Positions 7,938 through 18,459 are shown, counted from the stretch's first letter. The stretch: 64,000 nucleotides of DNA from Mycobacterium sp. 1081908.1 (GCF_001673535.1 NZ_LZLY01000121.1:1-64000), one strand, 5' to 3'. Notes: generated by a model not told the origin, from the letters alone. Translations and numbers: made by a program.

Positions 7938-10580
7938 ATGCGGTCACGCGCCCGACTTCGGGTCCTCATCGCGGTGGTCGCGGCGGGCGCGCTCTTCCTG
8001 ACCTTCGTCGCGGCGGCCCCGCCCGTCGCCTACGACGGTGAGCCGCCGCTCGTCACCAATCCCGTCGACCACGTCGACACCCTCATCGGCACCGGGACGG
8101 GCGGTGAGACGGTGGGCGAGATCAACGGTTTTCCCGGCGCGTCCGAGCCGTTCGGGATGGTGCAGTACTCGCCGGACACCGTCGGCAACTACGCCGGCTA
8201 CAACTACGACAACCCGCGCTCCACCGGGTTCAGCATGACGCACGCCTCGGTGGGCTGCCCCGCCTTCGGCGACATCTCGATGCTGCCGACCACGACCGGC
8301 CTCGGCGCGCAGCCGTGGAACGCCTGGGAAAGGATCGCCCACGACGACAGCGAGCAAGGCGCGCCGGGCTACTACACCGTGCGATTTCCCGGCACCGGCG
8401 TGACCGCGGAACTCACCGCCACCACGCGCACCGGCGTCGGCCGCTTCCGTTACCCGCGCAACGGCCGGCCGGCGTTGTTCCACGTGCGCTCCGGCGCGTC
8501 GCTGGCGGGCAATTCGCGCGCCACCATCCAGATCGGCGAGGACAACACCACGATCACCGGGTGGGCGACCAGCGGCGGGTTCTGCGGCAAGAGGAACACC
8601 TACACGGTGTATTTCGCCATGAAGTTCAGCCAGCCGTTCACCTCCTACGGCACCTGGGACGGCTACGCCGTCTACCCCGGCGCCCGCGGCGCGGCGTCGC
8701 CCTACAGCGGCGGCTACGTGGAATTCCCGCCCGGGGCGGCGCTCGAGGTGCGGACGGCGATCTCCTACGTCGGCATCGACGGCGCGCGCGCGAACCTCGC
8801 GGCCGAGGGCAACGCGAGCTTCGACCACGTGCGTGCCGCCGCGGCATCCACCTGGAATGCCACGCTGTCGCGTATCGCGGTGGCCGGCAGGAACGTTGGC
8901 AATCTGGACGCCTTCTACACCTCGCTGTACCGGTCGCTGCTGCACCCCAACACGTTCAACGACGCCGACGGGCGCTACATCGGTTTCGACGGCGCCATCC
9001 ACACCGTGGAGCAGGGGCGCACCCAATACGCCAACTTCTCCGACTGGGACACCTACCGGGGCGTGGCCGCCCTGCAGGGACTGCTCTTCCCCAAGCAGGC
9101 CAGCGACATGGCCCAGTCGCTGGTCAACGACGCCGAGCAGAGCGGGTCGTTTCCCCGTTGGGCGCTGGCGAATTCGGCCACCGGCGAGATGAGCGGGGAC
9201 AACGTGGTGCCGCTCATCGCGAACCTGTACGCCTTCGGCGCCAAGGACTTCGACGTCCACACGGCGTTGCGCTACATGGTCAACGCGGCGACGAAGGGCG
9301 GCGCCGGGCTCGGGGGCTACCTGGAGCGGCCGGGCATCGCCACCTACCTCGGGCTGGGCTACGCGCCGCACACCGTTGAGTTCGGCGGCGGGTGGATCTC
9401 CGATGCCTCCATCACCCTGGAGTGGTCGGTCGACGACTTCGCCATCTCCCGATTCGCCGAAGCGCTGGGCGACACGGCGACCGCCGCCGAATTTCAGGTC
9501 CGGGCGCAGTACTGGCAGAACCTGTTCAATCCCACCACCCGCTACATCTCCCCGCGCAGCACGATGGGATTCTTCCGCGACGGCCCCGGATTCGTCGATT
9601 CCCCTTCGGGTTTCGGCCAGGACGGGTACGACGAGGGCAACGCCGAGCAGTACGTGTGGTGGGTGCCGCAGAACGTCGCCGGCCTGGTGACGGCCCTCGG
9701 CGGCCGCGCCGCGGTCGTCGCGCGTCTCGACCGGTTCACCGAGAAACTCAACGAGGGCCCCAACGAGCCCTACCTGTGGGCCGGCAACGAGCCGGGCTTC
9801 GGGGTGCCCTGGCTGTACAACTACGTCGGCCAGCCCTGGAAAACTCAGCTCACGGTCGACCGGGTCCGCGGTCTGTTCGGCCCGACGCCCGACGGCGCGC
9901 CGGGTAACGACGACCTCGGGGCGCTGTCCAGCTGGTACGTGTGGGCCGCCCTCGGCCTGTACCCGAGCACCCCGGGGACGCCGATCCTCACCGTTGCCAC
10001 ACCGCTGTTCGACCGGGCCGTAATCGCCCTTCCCCAAGGTGGATCCATCCGGATTTCGGCCCCGGGCGCATCCGGGCCGCACCATCTGCGCTACATCGGC
10101 GGGCTGTCCGTCGACGGGGAGGCGACCGACCGCACGTGGATCCCGGAGCGGGTCATCCGCGCCGGCGGCGATCTGAAGTTTTCGCTCGCCGCTTACCCGA
10201 ACAAGGTCTGGGGCACCGCCGAGGACTCCGCGCCGCCGTCGTTCGGCGCGGGCAGCTCGGCGGTGACCGTCAACGTCTCGCGTCCCATCGTCGCGATCGC
10301 GCCGGGGCGGACCGGCACCGTGAAGGTCGACCTGCAACGGATGGTCGACGGCGTCGCCGGCTACCGCATCACCGGCACGTCGTCCGACGCCGGGGTCACG
10401 GTGGCACCCGCGTCCGGGACGTTCGGCGCCGACGGGTCGGCCGGCACGGACGTCGGGATCACGGTGGCGCAGTCGGTGCCCGACCGGTACTACGCGGTGT
10501 ACCTCAGCACCGCGGCCGGCGAAACCGTGCGGGGCTCAATCGTTTTCGTCGCCGTGCACAGCGGTCCCGACGAGCCCTGA
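7938..10580 (+). CDS. secreted GH92 alpha-1,2-mannosidase
   Basis: The 880-residue protein has a signal peptide (basic RSRARLR, then [19 protein letters not shown]), followed by the GH92 N-terminal beta-sandwich ([32 protein letters not shown]) and the (alpha/alpha)6 catalytic domain. The C-terminal signature [20 protein letters not shown] (about residues 655-675) is diagnostic. A further beta domain follows (about 770-880). GH92 enzymes are calcium-dependent exo-mannosidases. The likely substrates are mannose caps or side chains of lipomannan, lipoarabinomannan or mannoproteins outside the membrane. It is the counterpart of Rv0584 and converges on the Rv0585c homologue 4 bases later. Confidence 0.93.
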   Translation: MRSRARLRVLIAVVAAGALFLTFVAAAPPVAYDGEPPLVTNPVDHVDTLIGTGTGGETVGEINGFPGASEPFGMVQYSPDTVGNYAGYNYDNPRSTGFSMTHASVGCPAFGDISMLPTTTGLGAQPWNAWERIAHDDSEQGAPGYYTVRFPGTGVTAELTATTRTGVGRFRYPRNGRPALFHVRSGASLAGNSRATIQIGEDNTTITGWATSGGFCGKRNTYTVYFAMKFSQPFTSYGTWDGYAVYPGARGAASPYSGGYVEFPPGAALEVRTAISYVGIDGARANLAAEGNASFDHVRAAAASTWNATLSRIAVAGRNVGNLDAFYTSLYRSLLHPNTFNDADGRYIGFDGAIHTVEQGRTQYANFSDWDTYRGVAALQGLLFPKQASDMAQSLVNDAEQSGSFPRWALANSATGEMSGDNVVPLIANLYAFGAKDFDVHTALRYMVNAATKGGAGLGGYLERPGIATYLGLGYAPHTVEFGGGWISDASITLEWSVDDFAISRFAEALGDTATAAEFQVRAQYWQNLFNPTTRYISPRSTMGFFRDGPGFVDSPSGFGQDGYDEGNAEQYVWWVPQNVAGLVTALGGRAAVVARLDRFTEKLNEGPNEPYLWAGNEPGFGVPWLYNYVGQPWKTQLTVDRVRGLFGPTPDGAPGNDDLGALSSWYVWAALGLYPSTPGTPILTVATPLFDRAVIALPQGGSIRISAPGASGPHHLRYIGGLSVDGEATDRTWIPERVIRAGGDLKFSLAAYPNKVWGTAEDSAPPSFGAGSSAVTVNVSRPIVAIAPGRTGTVKVDLQRMVDGVAGYRITGTSSDAGVTVAPASGTFGADGSAGTDVGITVAQSVPDRYYAVYLSTAAGETVRGSIVFVAVHSGPDEP

Positions 10581-10584
10581 CCCG

Positions 10585-12972
10585 TCAGATCATCTCGTTC
10601 TCGGTCAGCCATCGCATCACCGGCCAGCCGGCGAACACGGGCAGCCAGCAGGTGAGCACGCGATACAGCAGGACCGACGGCACGCCGACGGCCGCGGGGA
10701 TGCCGAACGCGGCCAGCCCACCGATCAGGGCGGCCTCCACGGCGCCGACACCGCCGGGCGTCGGGGCGGCCGAGGCCAGCGTCCCGCCGACCATCGTCAC
10801 CACCGTGCAGGTGACGAACGTCGCCCCTCCGCCGAAGGCCTGGACGCTGGACCATAGCGCCAGCGCGGCGCCGAGAGTCGTGCCGCTGCAACCGAGTACG
10901 AGCAGCCCCAAGCGTTTCGGCTCCCGGGCCACCTCGAGGAGGTCGGCGGCCACCTCCTTCAGCCTCGGGCGCAGGTCCGTCGCCAGCCACCGCCGCAGCC
11001 GCGGCACCAACAGAAACGTGCCGACGGCGCCCAGCGCCACACCCGCGATCAGGTACAGCACCGTGGCGCTCGGGACGTAGTGCGAGAGGTCCATCTGCGC
11101 GCCCGCGAAGATACTGAACAGGATCAGCAACACCAGATGCATGACCACCTGCACCGCTTGCTGCAGCGCCACCGCGGTGGTGGCCCGCACCGCGGACAGC
11201 CCCCCGCCCTTCTGCAGGTACCGCGTGCTGAGCGCGAGCCCGCCGACCCCGGCCGGTGTCGTGGTCGCGGCAAAGGTGTTGGCCACCTGGGCTATCGACA
11301 GCTTCCAGAAGACCACCGATTCGTCGGCGCTCGCCCACAGGGCGGCCGCCGCGCCCACATACGTCAGCGCCGATATCAGCAGGCCCAGCAGCGCCCACCA
11401 CCAGTTGGCCCTGCTTACCTGGGAAACGAAGGTCGGCACGGTGCTGATGAACGGGTAGGCGACATAAACGAGCGCCACCAGCAGCACCAGCTGAATGACC
11501 TGCCGGCGGGTGAACCGGGTGATCGTTTCGGTCTTGATCTGATCCGCCCCGGTTTGACGCTTCACCTCGGCGCGGGCGCCGGAGATCACGGCACCGGCGT
11601 CGGCGATCGAGCGCCGGACTTGTTTGGGCATGGCCGATTTCGTGAGCCGGCGCGACGCGGTGAGCACGGTGTCCTTGCCGAACGCGTCGATCGCCGCGGC
11701 CACCGCCGACTTCGCGTCGTACAGCGCCGACGTCGTCACCAGCAGTTGGGCGATGTCGGATTGCAGCTGGGTCTCGGTGGCGCCGTACTCGGCGTTGCCG
11801 AACCCGCCGAAGAGCACCGTGCCGTCGTCGACCGTGATCGTGGTGGCGCGCAGGTCGCCGTGGGAGACCTGGTGGTCGTTGAGGGTTCGCAGCGATTCCC
11901 ACGCCCGCTCGACCGGGATCGTCTTGACGCATTGGTCGAGCGTCGTCCCCCGAATGGGCCTGTGGGAGTACAACATCCAGCCCCGGTCCAGGGGGGCGAC
12001 GGCGATGGCCGACGTGTTTGCCAGGCCCAGGTCGCCGACGGCGATGGCCATCAGCGCGCGGTGTTCGACGGCGCGGCGCATCGACGCGACCAGGGGCGCG
12101 GTCTCCCTGGCGCGCAGCCGAAGCTTGCGCCACAGCTGAAGCAACGCGCCGCCGCTGCGCTCGTGCGGGCCGTACAGCTCGATCAGCGCCTCGTCGGCGG
12201 GAGAATCGGAATTCATGCAGGCGGCCGACAACACCAGCGGCCCCGGGCCGGCGGGCCGGACCACCTGAAGCCCGGAGACCACGCATCCGCGTTTGGCCAG
12301 CGCGCGCACCGTGGCCTCCAGCGGCACCTCGAGGGCGGGGGTGCCGACGACCAGCACCACCAGCGCGCCGACGAACCACCCGACCGCCAGGCCCAGCAGG
12401 GAGCGCGCCGGGACTATGGCGCTGATGAACAGGTGGATCGGCACGAAGGCCAGAAGCAGCGTCCACCACCAGTGCCGCCAGCGCGCGGGCAGCCAGGGGC
12501 CCGACACGGTCAGGACGGCCGCGAGCAGCGCGATCCACCGCGGGTCGTCCAGGATCTGGGCCAGCACGGTCTGCGGCCGATCCGTGAGGTCGAAATGCCA
12601 TCGCGGCGCCGAGAAGCCGTTGCCGCCGATCGAGAGGGGCAGCACCGCCAGCAGCCCCGCGGCCGCGTAGGCGCCGAGCAGCTTCCATTGCCGCGCGGCG
12701 ATCAATCCGATCAGGATCGCGAACGGCAGCGCCAGGATCGCGATGCCGTACACCAGATACACGAGATCGGATTGGGTGGGCGTCAGCACCCCGACGATCT
12801 CCGATATCGACTTCTCCAGCGCCACCCACTGCGGTCGGGTGATCAGCGAGCCGGCGATCACGATCGCGAAGAACACCACGGTCGCGGCGAGCCGGAGGAT
12901 GTCGTTGGTCCGCCGGGTGAGCGGTTGCAGCAAGTTGCCCGAAACGCTGATTTCGCGCCCGTCAACCCGCAT
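10585..12972 (-). CDS. membrane protein with kinase-like middle domain and lipid-flippase-like C-terminal domain (Rv0585c type)
   Basis: This 795-residue protein has three parts. Residues 25-215 carry several membrane segments. Residues 215-450 resemble a protein-kinase/ABC1 lobe: HGDLRATTI at 371-379 stands where HxDLxxxN is expected and GGFGN at 389-393 where DFG is expected, so key catalytic residues look degenerate. Residues 490-790 contain membrane helices of the YbhN/MprF-type flippase-like family (TPAGVGGLALSTRYL, TPGGVGAVEAALIGGL). Length and order match Rv0585c. Transport or flipping of a lipid-linked precursor, gated by the pseudokinase-like part, is inference. It sits tail-to-tail with the GH92 gene. 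Confidence 0.85.
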   Translation of the reverse strand: MRVDGREISVSGNLLQPLTRRTNDILRLAATVVFFAIVIAGSLITRPQWVALEKSISEIVGVLTPTQSDLVYLVYGIAILALPFAILIGLIAARQWKLLGAYAAAGLLAVLPLSIGGNGFSAPRWHFDLTDRPQTVLAQILDDPRWIALLAAVLTVSGPWLPARWRHWWWTLLLAFVPIHLFISAIVPARSLLGLAVGWFVGALVVLVVGTPALEVPLEATVRALAKRGCVVSGLQVVRPAGPGPLVLSAACMNSDSPADEALIELYGPHERSGGALLQLWRKLRLRARETAPLVASMRRAVEHRALMAIAVGDLGLANTSAIAVAPLDRGWMLYSHRPIRGTTLDQCVKTIPVERAWESLRTLNDHQVSHGDLRATTITVDDGTVLFGGFGNAEYGATETQLQSDIAQLLVTTSALYDAKSAVAAAIDAFGKDTVLTASRRLTKSAMPKQVRRSIADAGAVISGARAEVKRQTGADQIKTETITRFTRRQVIQLVLLVALVYVAYPFISTVPTFVSQVSRANWWWALLGLLISALTYVGAAAALWASADESVVFWKLSIAQVANTFAATTTPAGVGGLALSTRYLQKGGGLSAVRATTAVALQQAVQVVMHLVLLILFSIFAGAQMDLSHYVPSATVLYLIAGVALGAVGTFLLVPRLRRWLATDLRPRLKEVAADLLEVAREPKRLGLLVLGCSGTTLGAALALWSSVQAFGGGATFVTCTVVTMVGGTLASAAPTPGGVGAVEAALIGGLAAFGIPAAVGVPSVLLYRVLTCWLPVFAGWPVMRWLTENEMI

Positions 12973-13102
12973 GTCGAGACCTTAACCGGATACCTGGCGG
13001 CCAGCGCGCATGAACTTGGCGGACAGCTGGTTCACATCCGACGCGCGTAGGGTCGGCGGAGATATCTAGGTAGTTGAGCTATTCGAATTGGGGGACACGA
13101 CG

Positions 13103-14053
13103 GTGGCCAGAACCGACAACGACACCTGGGAGATCACCGAGAGCGTGGGCGCCACGGCACTGGGCGTCGCGGCGGCCCGCGCGGCGGAAACCGAAAGCGA
13201 AAACCCGCTGATCAGCGACCCTTTCGCGCGGATCTTCCTCGACGCCGCGGGCGACGGGATGTGGAACTGGTTCGCCGCCCCGGACCTGCCCGCCGAGATC
13301 GCCGAGGCAGAGCCGGACCTGCAGCCGCGGATGCGGGGAATGGTCGACTACATGGCCGCCCGGACGTCGTTCTTCGATGGGTTCTTCCTCGACGCGACCC
13401 GCGCCGGCGTGTCCCAGGTGGTGATCCTGGCCGCGGGCCTGGACTCGCGGGCGTGGCGGCTGCCCTGGCCGGACGGTGTCACGGTGTACGAGCTCGACCA
13501 GCCCCGCGTGCTGGAGTTCAAGTCCTCGACGCTGGCTGAACACGGCGCGCGGCCGACGTGCAACCTGGTGCACGTCCCGATCGACCTGCGCCACGACTGG
13601 CCGGCCGCGTTGCGGCAGGCCGGCTTTGACGCCTCCGCGCCGAGCGCCTGGTCGGCCGAGGGGCTGCTGCCGTTCTTGCCGGCGGCCGCCCAGGAACTGC
13701 TCTTCGAGCGCGTCCACGCGCTGGGCGCGGCCGGCAGCCGGATCGCGGTGGAGGCGCCGGGCCCCGACTTCCTCGACGAGGCCGCGATCGCGAAACGGCG
13801 CGCGGACATGCAGCGGATCCGTGACCTGATGGCCAAGCTGCAGCCCGAACGCGACATCCCCGACGTCCACGACCTGTGGTACTTCGAGGAGCGCGAAGAC
13901 GTCGGCGACTGGCTGCGCCGGCACGGCTGGGACGTGACGGTCACGCCGGCCGAGGAGCTGATGGCCCGCTACGACCGCCGGCCCGCGCAGGACATCGAGG
14001 ACGCCGCCCCGAAAACCCTTTTCGTGGCCGCCGAGCGTAGCGAGAGGGAGTGA
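13103..14053 (+). CDS. SAM-dependent methyltransferase of the mycobacterial TIGR00027 family
   Basis: Read from GTG 13103, this 316-residue protein begins [20 protein letters not shown], the normal start of the large Rv0726c-like family. The SAM-binding motif I is [17 protein letters not shown], followed by [13 protein letters not shown] with the acidic ribose-binding residues. The GTG lies about 7 bases after GGGGGA; an upstream TTG at 13088 is in frame but less likely. The family resembles leucine carboxyl methyltransferases, but acceptors are unknown. It is followed directly, with near-coupled starts, by a close paralogue. Confidence 0.9.
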   Translation: MARTDNDTWEITESVGATALGVAAARAAETESENPLISDPFARIFLDAAGDGMWNWFAAPDLPAEIAEAEPDLQPRMRGMVDYMAARTSFFDGFFLDATRAGVSQVVILAAGLDSRAWRLPWPDGVTVYELDQPRVLEFKSSTLAEHGARPTCNLVHVPIDLRHDWPAALRQAGFDASAPSAWSAEGLLPFLPAAAQELLFERVHALGAAGSRIAVEAPGPDFLDEAAIAKRRADMQRIRDLMAKLQPERDIPDVHDLWYFEEREDVGDWLRRHGWDVTVTPAEELMARYDRRPAQDIEDAAPKTLFVAAERSERE

Positions 14054-14055
14054 GC

Positions 14056-15021
14056 GTGGCCAGGACCGACAACGATAGCTGGGAGATCACCGAAAGCGTG
14101 GGGGCGACGGCCCTGGGTGTGGCCTCGGCGCGCGCCGTGGAAACCGAGAGCGACAACCCGTTGATCAGCGATCCGTTCGCGCGGGTTTTCCTCGACGCCG
14201 CCGGCGACGGGCTGTGGAACTGGTACTCCGCGTCGCAGCTGCCCGCCGAGGTCCTTCAGGCCGAACCCAGTCTGCGGCTGCAGATGACGGCGATGGTCGG
14301 CTACATGGCTTGCCGCACGGCGTTTTTCGACCAGTTCTTCACCGACGCGGGCGAGGCCGGAATCCGTCAGGCGGTGATCCTGGCGGCGGGTCTGGACTCG
14401 CGGGCGTGGCGGCTGCCCTGGCCCGACGGTGTCACGGTGTACGAACTCGACCAGCCGCGCGTGCTGGAGTTCAAATCGTCGACGCTGGACGAGCACGGGG
14501 CCCGGCCCGCCTGCGACCGCGTCGCCGTCCCGGTGGACCTGCGCCACGACTGGCCGACGGCGTTGCGGCAGGCGGGTTTTGACGACTCGGCGCCCAGCGC
14601 CTGGTCGGCCGAGGGCCTGATGCCCTACCTGCCCGCCGCGGCCCAGGACCTATTGTTCGAACGCGTTCACGGGCTCGCCGTCCCCGGCAGCCGGGTCGCC
14701 GTCGAAGCGCTGGGGCCGAAGTTTCTCGACCCGGAATTCCGCGCGAACCGTCGCGCGCGGATGGAGCGGATCCGCGCGCTCGTCACCAAGTTGGACCCGC
14801 AGCGCGAGATCCCGAACAACGAGGAGTTGTTCTACTTCGAGGAACGGGAAGAGGTCGGCGACTGGTTCGGCCGCCACGGCTGGGACGTGACGGTGAAGTC
14901 GGCCGACGAGCTGATGACCGGGTACGGCCGCATGGCGCCCGAAGAGGTCGCGGACCAGGTTCCGGGCAACCTGTTCGTCGCCGCGCACCGGGCGCCACGT
15001 CACGCCGGCGGAACGGTCTAG
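14056..15021 (+). CDS. SAM-dependent methyltransferase, tandem paralogue
   Basis: This 321-residue protein is a clear duplicate of the preceding gene: the same N-terminal [20 protein letters not shown], the same motif I ([19 protein letters not shown]) and the same [20 protein letters not shown] block. Start GTG 14056 lies 5-6 bases after GAGAGGGAG; GTG 14050, overlapping the previous stop, is an alternative. The paralogues differ mostly in the lid segment (about residues 45-80) and near the C-terminus, which may mean different substrates. The stop overlaps the convergent membrane-protein gene by 4 bases. Confidence 0.9.
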   Translation: MARTDNDSWEITESVGATALGVASARAVETESDNPLISDPFARVFLDAAGDGLWNWYSASQLPAEVLQAEPSLRLQMTAMVGYMACRTAFFDQFFTDAGEAGIRQAVILAAGLDSRAWRLPWPDGVTVYELDQPRVLEFKSSTLDEHGARPACDRVAVPVDLRHDWPTALRQAGFDDSAPSAWSAEGLMPYLPAAAQDLLFERVHGLAVPGSRVAVEALGPKFLDPEFRANRRARMERIRALVTKLDPQREIPNNEELFYFEEREEVGDWFGRHGWDVTVKSADELMTGYGRMAPEEVADQVPGNLFVAAHRAPRHAGGTV

Positions 15022-15410
15022 GTACGGAGCGGATCCCGGCCCGCGCGTAGCCGGAGTTTCGTCCGGACGAGCGCATAAATCGCGACGAGGTCGAGCCCGA
15101 TGGACGCGATGTTGAACCAGTGGTAGGTCGGCACCCATACGGCGGAAATCACCAGCGACGCGACCGCCGCCAGGAGTGCGATCGCTGACGCACCCGGCGC
15201 GCGCAGGAGCAACATCGCGGCGCTGCCCGCGACGACGATTCCGGTGACGACAAACAGCCAGCCCTGCCAGTAATCAATGGTGTACAGGCCCTGTACCAAC
15301 GTGTTCAGGCCGGAAATAACCAGCACGACCGCGGCGGCGAACGGCAGCCGCGACACGTCGTCCCGCCTCATTCGTTCGTCCCGCCCCTGCGGACCCTGAC
15401 CGGTAGCCAT
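15018..15410 (-). CDS. small four-helix membrane protein (DUF7144-like)
   Basis: A protein of about 130 residues with four hydrophobic segments ([77 protein letters not shown]) and a basic C-terminus. The pattern of a Gly-Leu turn after helix 1 and a final helix ending in ALDxxxIYAL resembles DUF7144-type proteins. The start is uncertain: ATG 15410 is used, ATG 15371 has a G-rich upstream stretch, and the frame is open to 15452. Function unknown. It overlaps the convergent methyltransferase gene by 4 bases. Confidence 0.65.
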   Translation of the reverse strand: MATGQGPQGRDERMRRDDVSRLPFAAAVVLVISGLNTLVQGLYTIDYWQGWLFVVTGIVVAGSAAMLLLRAPGASAIALLAAVASLVISAVWVPTYHWFNIASIGLDLVAIYALVRTKLRLRAGRDPLRT

Positions 15411-15488
15411 CGTGGATGGGCTACCCGGGTCGCGCGGCGATAAACGGGCCATCTCCGGGCCGCCGTGGGGACCGGCGGGCTGATTCAG

Positions 15489-16196
15489 CTATGCCTTCTC
15501 GTCGACGGCTGCCCGGGCCTGCGCGCGCCATTTCCGGAATCCCTGCCGCGCCGCGAACGCGCCGATGACGGCGCTCACGCACCACACCGCGATCGCCGCA
15601 TAAGCCAGCGGCGACGACAGGTGCTTGATGGAGGCGCCCAGCGCGGTATAAGCGAAAGCCCGTGGCGCCGAACCGATCAGCGAGCCAACCGCCATCTGCC
15701 ACAACGGAACTCCGAACGCCCCGAACGCGTAGGAGGCAAGCGCATCGGAGATGCCCGGGACGAATCGCTGACCCACGACCGCCCAGAGCCCCCGCCGTTC
15801 GATCAGCGCGTCGATGCGGTCGGCGCGTTGCCGCCCCAGCAGCGCCCGGGCGCTATCCCGGCCGGCGCGGCGCCCGACGCGACTGGCGACCATCGCGGTG
15901 CCGACCGTCGCCCCCAGCGTCACGAAGACCCCCAGCAGCGGACCGAACAGCATCCCGCTGCCGGCCGCCAGGATCGAGCCCGGCACGAACAGCGCGCCAA
16001 GGACCGCGGACACCACGACATAGGCCAGCGGCGCCGCCGGGCCGGTCGCCGAGACCGCGCGCCGTATCTCTTCGATGTCGATGACCCGCGTCACGGCCAC
16101 CAGGTAGAACATCGCGGTCAGGAAGGCGGCGAACACCGCGAGCCGCACGATGTGGCGGCGTCGGGATATCGGAGCGGACTCGTCGTTGTCGGCCAT
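15489..16196 (-). CDS. TVP38/TMEM64 (SNARE-associated/DedA-like) membrane protein, Rv0625c type
   Basis: A 235-residue integral membrane protein. It has an N-terminal helix (LAVFAAFLTAMFYLVAVT), the VTT-domain core with VPGSILAAGSGMLFGPLLGV, a charged loop and the second conserved half GQRFVPGISDALASYAFGAF. DedA/VTT proteins are now linked to lipid scrambling or transport. The start ATG 16196 gives MADNDESAP, the natural N-terminus before helix 1; the frame extends upstream without coding character. It is the counterpart of Rv0625c. The vapBC5 pair that lies between Rv0625c and recD in M. tuberculosis is absent. Confidence 0.85.
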   Translation of the reverse strand: MADNDESAPISRRRHIVRLAVFAAFLTAMFYLVAVTRVIDIEEIRRAVSATGPAAPLAYVVVSAVLGALFVPGSILAAGSGMLFGPLLGVFVTLGATVGTAMVASRVGRRAGRDSARALLGRQRADRIDALIERRGLWAVVGQRFVPGISDALASYAFGAFGVPLWQMAVGSLIGSAPRAFAYTALGASIKHLSSPLAYAAIAVWCVSAVIGAFAARQGFRKWRAQARAAVDEKA

Positions 16197-16236
16197 GTTG
16201 ACCGCGAGTCTAAGGCCGCTGAGCCACGACGATCGT

Positions 16237-16597
16237 CTAGCCCGCCGCGTCAGGGGCGCCCATGCCGCGATGCTCGAGGAAGCCATCCAGGCGCCGATCG
16301 AGCGGCCAGTTCGCATACTCGTCGCTGCCGTAGGGGCAGTCCAGGAATCGGCGTGCGAGCTCGTCGATGTCGGTGTCGATCGGCGCCGGGGAGACCAACC
16401 GGCCCGCTGGTGCAATAGGTTTGTGCCGCACAGTCTTTCGCTTGCCGCGTGCCTCTGGCCTCGCTCCGTCTGACCGCGGCGAGCATGGGCTCGCTGAGAT
16501 CCGGGCATTCCCGCTCCGCCGCGCCCCCGTCCACCGAATACCCGAGCTGGCGCACCTCGATGGCGAATTGGCGTAGGTCATCACACAGCTGTTTCAC
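16237..16597 (-). pseudogene. hypothetical gene apparently split by a +1 frameshift
   Basis: Two minus-strand frames look like the halves of one small protein. The first starts at GTG 16597, about 7 bases after GGGGAGA, and reads VKQLCDDLRQFAIEVRQLGY, then ECPDLSEPMLAAVRRSEARG. It then degenerates into Arg/His-rich shadow sequence and stops at 16250. The second frame is unconvincing at its N-terminus but turns protein-like after about 16460 (GKRKTVRHKPIAPAGRLVSP, then DTDIDELARRFLDCPYGSDE) and stops at 16237. Joining them near 16450-16462 needs the loss of one base and would give about 119 residues. A sequencing error, a true pseudogene or programmed frameshifting are all possible. No known family recognised. 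Confidence 0.6.
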
Positions 16598-16743
16598 GGC
16601 AGCTTCTCCCCGAAAACGAAATCGACATGCGCCCCGGACGCCCACGTCACGCCGAGCTTTAGACCCAATCCCGGACGCTGCGTCCCGCCGAACTGGGGTG
16701 CAAACCGCAAGTTTTACCGCTGATTTGGGTGTTTGCCTAATGT

Positions 16744-18459
16744 TCATTTCGACGCTGCGGCCTGCAGCCGCTGGCGTAGCCCGCTCGCCCGCACCGCCCG
16801 CCGCCCGATCGCGGCGCGCACCGACTCCTCCGAACCGGCCACCCGGACCTTCGCCTTGGCGCGGGTCACCGCGGTATAGAACAGCTCGCGGGTCAGCAAC
16901 CGCGAATCTTCGGGCGGCATGAGAACGGTCACCTCGGCGGCTTGGCTGCCCTGGCTCTTGTGGATCGTCATCGCGTGCATGGTCTCGATGTCCGCCAGCC
17001 GGCTGGGGGCGAAGTCCAGCGGGCCGGTGGCGCCGGCGATGACGGCCCGCAGTCCCTCCTCGCGGGCGACGACCACCCCGGTGTCGCCGTTGTAGACCTT
17101 GAGCCCATAGTCGTTGGCGGTCACCAACAATGGCCGCCCGGCATACCACGCCGAGAACGCCGGCTGGCCCGTCTCCTCGGACAGCCAGCGCTCCACCTGC
17201 CGGTTCCAGTGCGACACCCCGTACGGGCCGCGCCGGTGCGCACACAGCAGCCGGTGCTCGTCGAGCGTCGCCAGCGCCTCGCCGGCGGCGCCGAGCGCCG
17301 CGGCCTCCCGCACGCGCAGCGCGTGGGAGACCAGCACGTCGCGCAGCCGGTCGGCCGGGCGGTCGGAGTCGATCCACTCGACGTGCTCCCCGCCGGCGCG
17401 CAGCAGCCCCAGCACCCGGTCGTCGTCGCCGGCCCGGATCGCCTCGGCCAGCGCGCCGATCGACTCACCGAAGCGGTGGGGCGTGCGCAGGGCGGCCACC
17501 CGGATGTCCTGGCGGGCGGCCAGCCCCTCGACCAGGTCCGCGAGCACCGCGCCGGCTTCCACCGAGGCGAGCTGGTCGGGATCGCCCACCAGGATCAGCC
17601 GCGTGTCCGGGCGCACGGCCTCCAGCAGCCGGGCCATCATCGTCAACGACACCATCGACGTCTCGTCGACGACGATGACGTCGTGCGGCAGCCGGTTGCC
17701 GCGATTGTGCTTGAACCGCACCGACGTATCCGGCCGCGATCCCAGCAGCCGGTGCAGCGTGGTGGCCCGCAGGGCGGCCAGCCGCGCCCGGTCCGCCGTG
17801 TCGAGCTTCTCGACCTCGGCGGCCACCGCCTCGGCCAGCCGCGCCGCGGCCTTGCCGGTCGGTGCGGCCAGCGCGATCCGGGGCCGCGGGGCGCCGGCGA
17901 GTTCGGCCTGGCCCACCAGCAGCGCCAGCAGCCGCGCCACCGTGGTGGTCTTGCCGGTGCCGGGCCCGCCGGTCAGCACCGTAACCGCCTGTGACAGCGC
18001 GATTTCGGCGGCCGCCCGTTGCTCGTCATACTCCGGCCGGGGAAAAAGTCGCGCCACGGCGGGCACGTCGCCCACCGCCCCGGACACCGACAGCGCGAGC
18101 AGATCGGCGCACACCTGCTCTTCCTCGAGCCAGTACCGATCCAGGTAGAGCAGGTCACCGAGCAGCCGCAGGGCGGGCGGCGATCCGAGCAACGGGCTGG
18201 CCCGCACCGCGGCCAGCCAATCGTCGGCGGCGGGCCAGGGCAGGCCGGCCACGCCGAGCTGCGCCTGCACCGCCCGCAGGTCCACGCATACCGAACCGCC
18301 CCGCAGCGCGCGCACCGCGAGCGCGATCGCCAGCGGCACCCGCTCGTCGGGCTCGCCGGCGAGCGCGGTGAGGCGCTGCGCCACATGGACATCCGCCGCC
18401 TCGAAGACGTCGGCCTCGCCGAACGCCCGCAGCAATCCCGCGATCGCCTGCACCGTCAT
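16744..18459 (-). CDS. recD: RecBCD enzyme subunit RecD
   Basis: RecD is the 5'-3' helicase motor of RecBCD. The 571-residue product has Walker A TGGPGTGKTTT, Walker B VDETSMVSL, the GDPDQLASVEAG motif, the HKSQGSQ motif and the C-terminal YTAVTRAK motif of superfamily 1B helicases. The start ATG 18459 overlaps the recB stop (18456-18458). The frame is open further upstream, but that sequence lies inside recB and is shadow coding. It is the last gene of recC-recB-recD. In mycobacteria RecBCD is known to act in single-strand annealing, whereas AdnAB does end resection for recombination. Confidence 0.96.
   Translation of the reverse strand: MTVQAIAGLLRAFGEADVFEAADVHVAQRLTALAGEPDERVPLAIALAVRALRGGSVCVDLRAVQAQLGVAGLPWPAADDWLAAVRASPLLGSPPALRLLGDLLYLDRYWLEEEQVCADLLALSVSGAVGDVPAVARLFPRPEYDEQRAAAEIALSQAVTVLTGGPGTGKTTTVARLLALLVGQAELAGAPRPRIALAAPTGKAAARLAEAVAAEVEKLDTADRARLAALRATTLHRLLGSRPDTSVRFKHNRGNRLPHDVIVVDETSMVSLTMMARLLEAVRPDTRLILVGDPDQLASVEAGAVLADLVEGLAARQDIRVAALRTPHRFGESIGALAEAIRAGDDDRVLGLLRAGGEHVEWIDSDRPADRLRDVLVSHALRVREAAALGAAGEALATLDEHRLLCAHRRGPYGVSHWNRQVERWLSEETGQPAFSAWYAGRPLLVTANDYGLKVYNGDTGVVVAREEGLRAVIAGATGPLDFAPSRLADIETMHAMTIHKSQGSQAAEVTVLMPPEDSRLLTRELFYTAVTRAKAKVRVAGSEESVRAAIGRRAVRASGLRQRLQAAASK

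Noticed and set aside
16250-17377. 375-codon minus-strand frame running from recD to the frameshifted gene
   Set aside because: Its first two thirds overlap recD in another frame; only the part after 16597 has coding character and it is described with the frameshifted gene.
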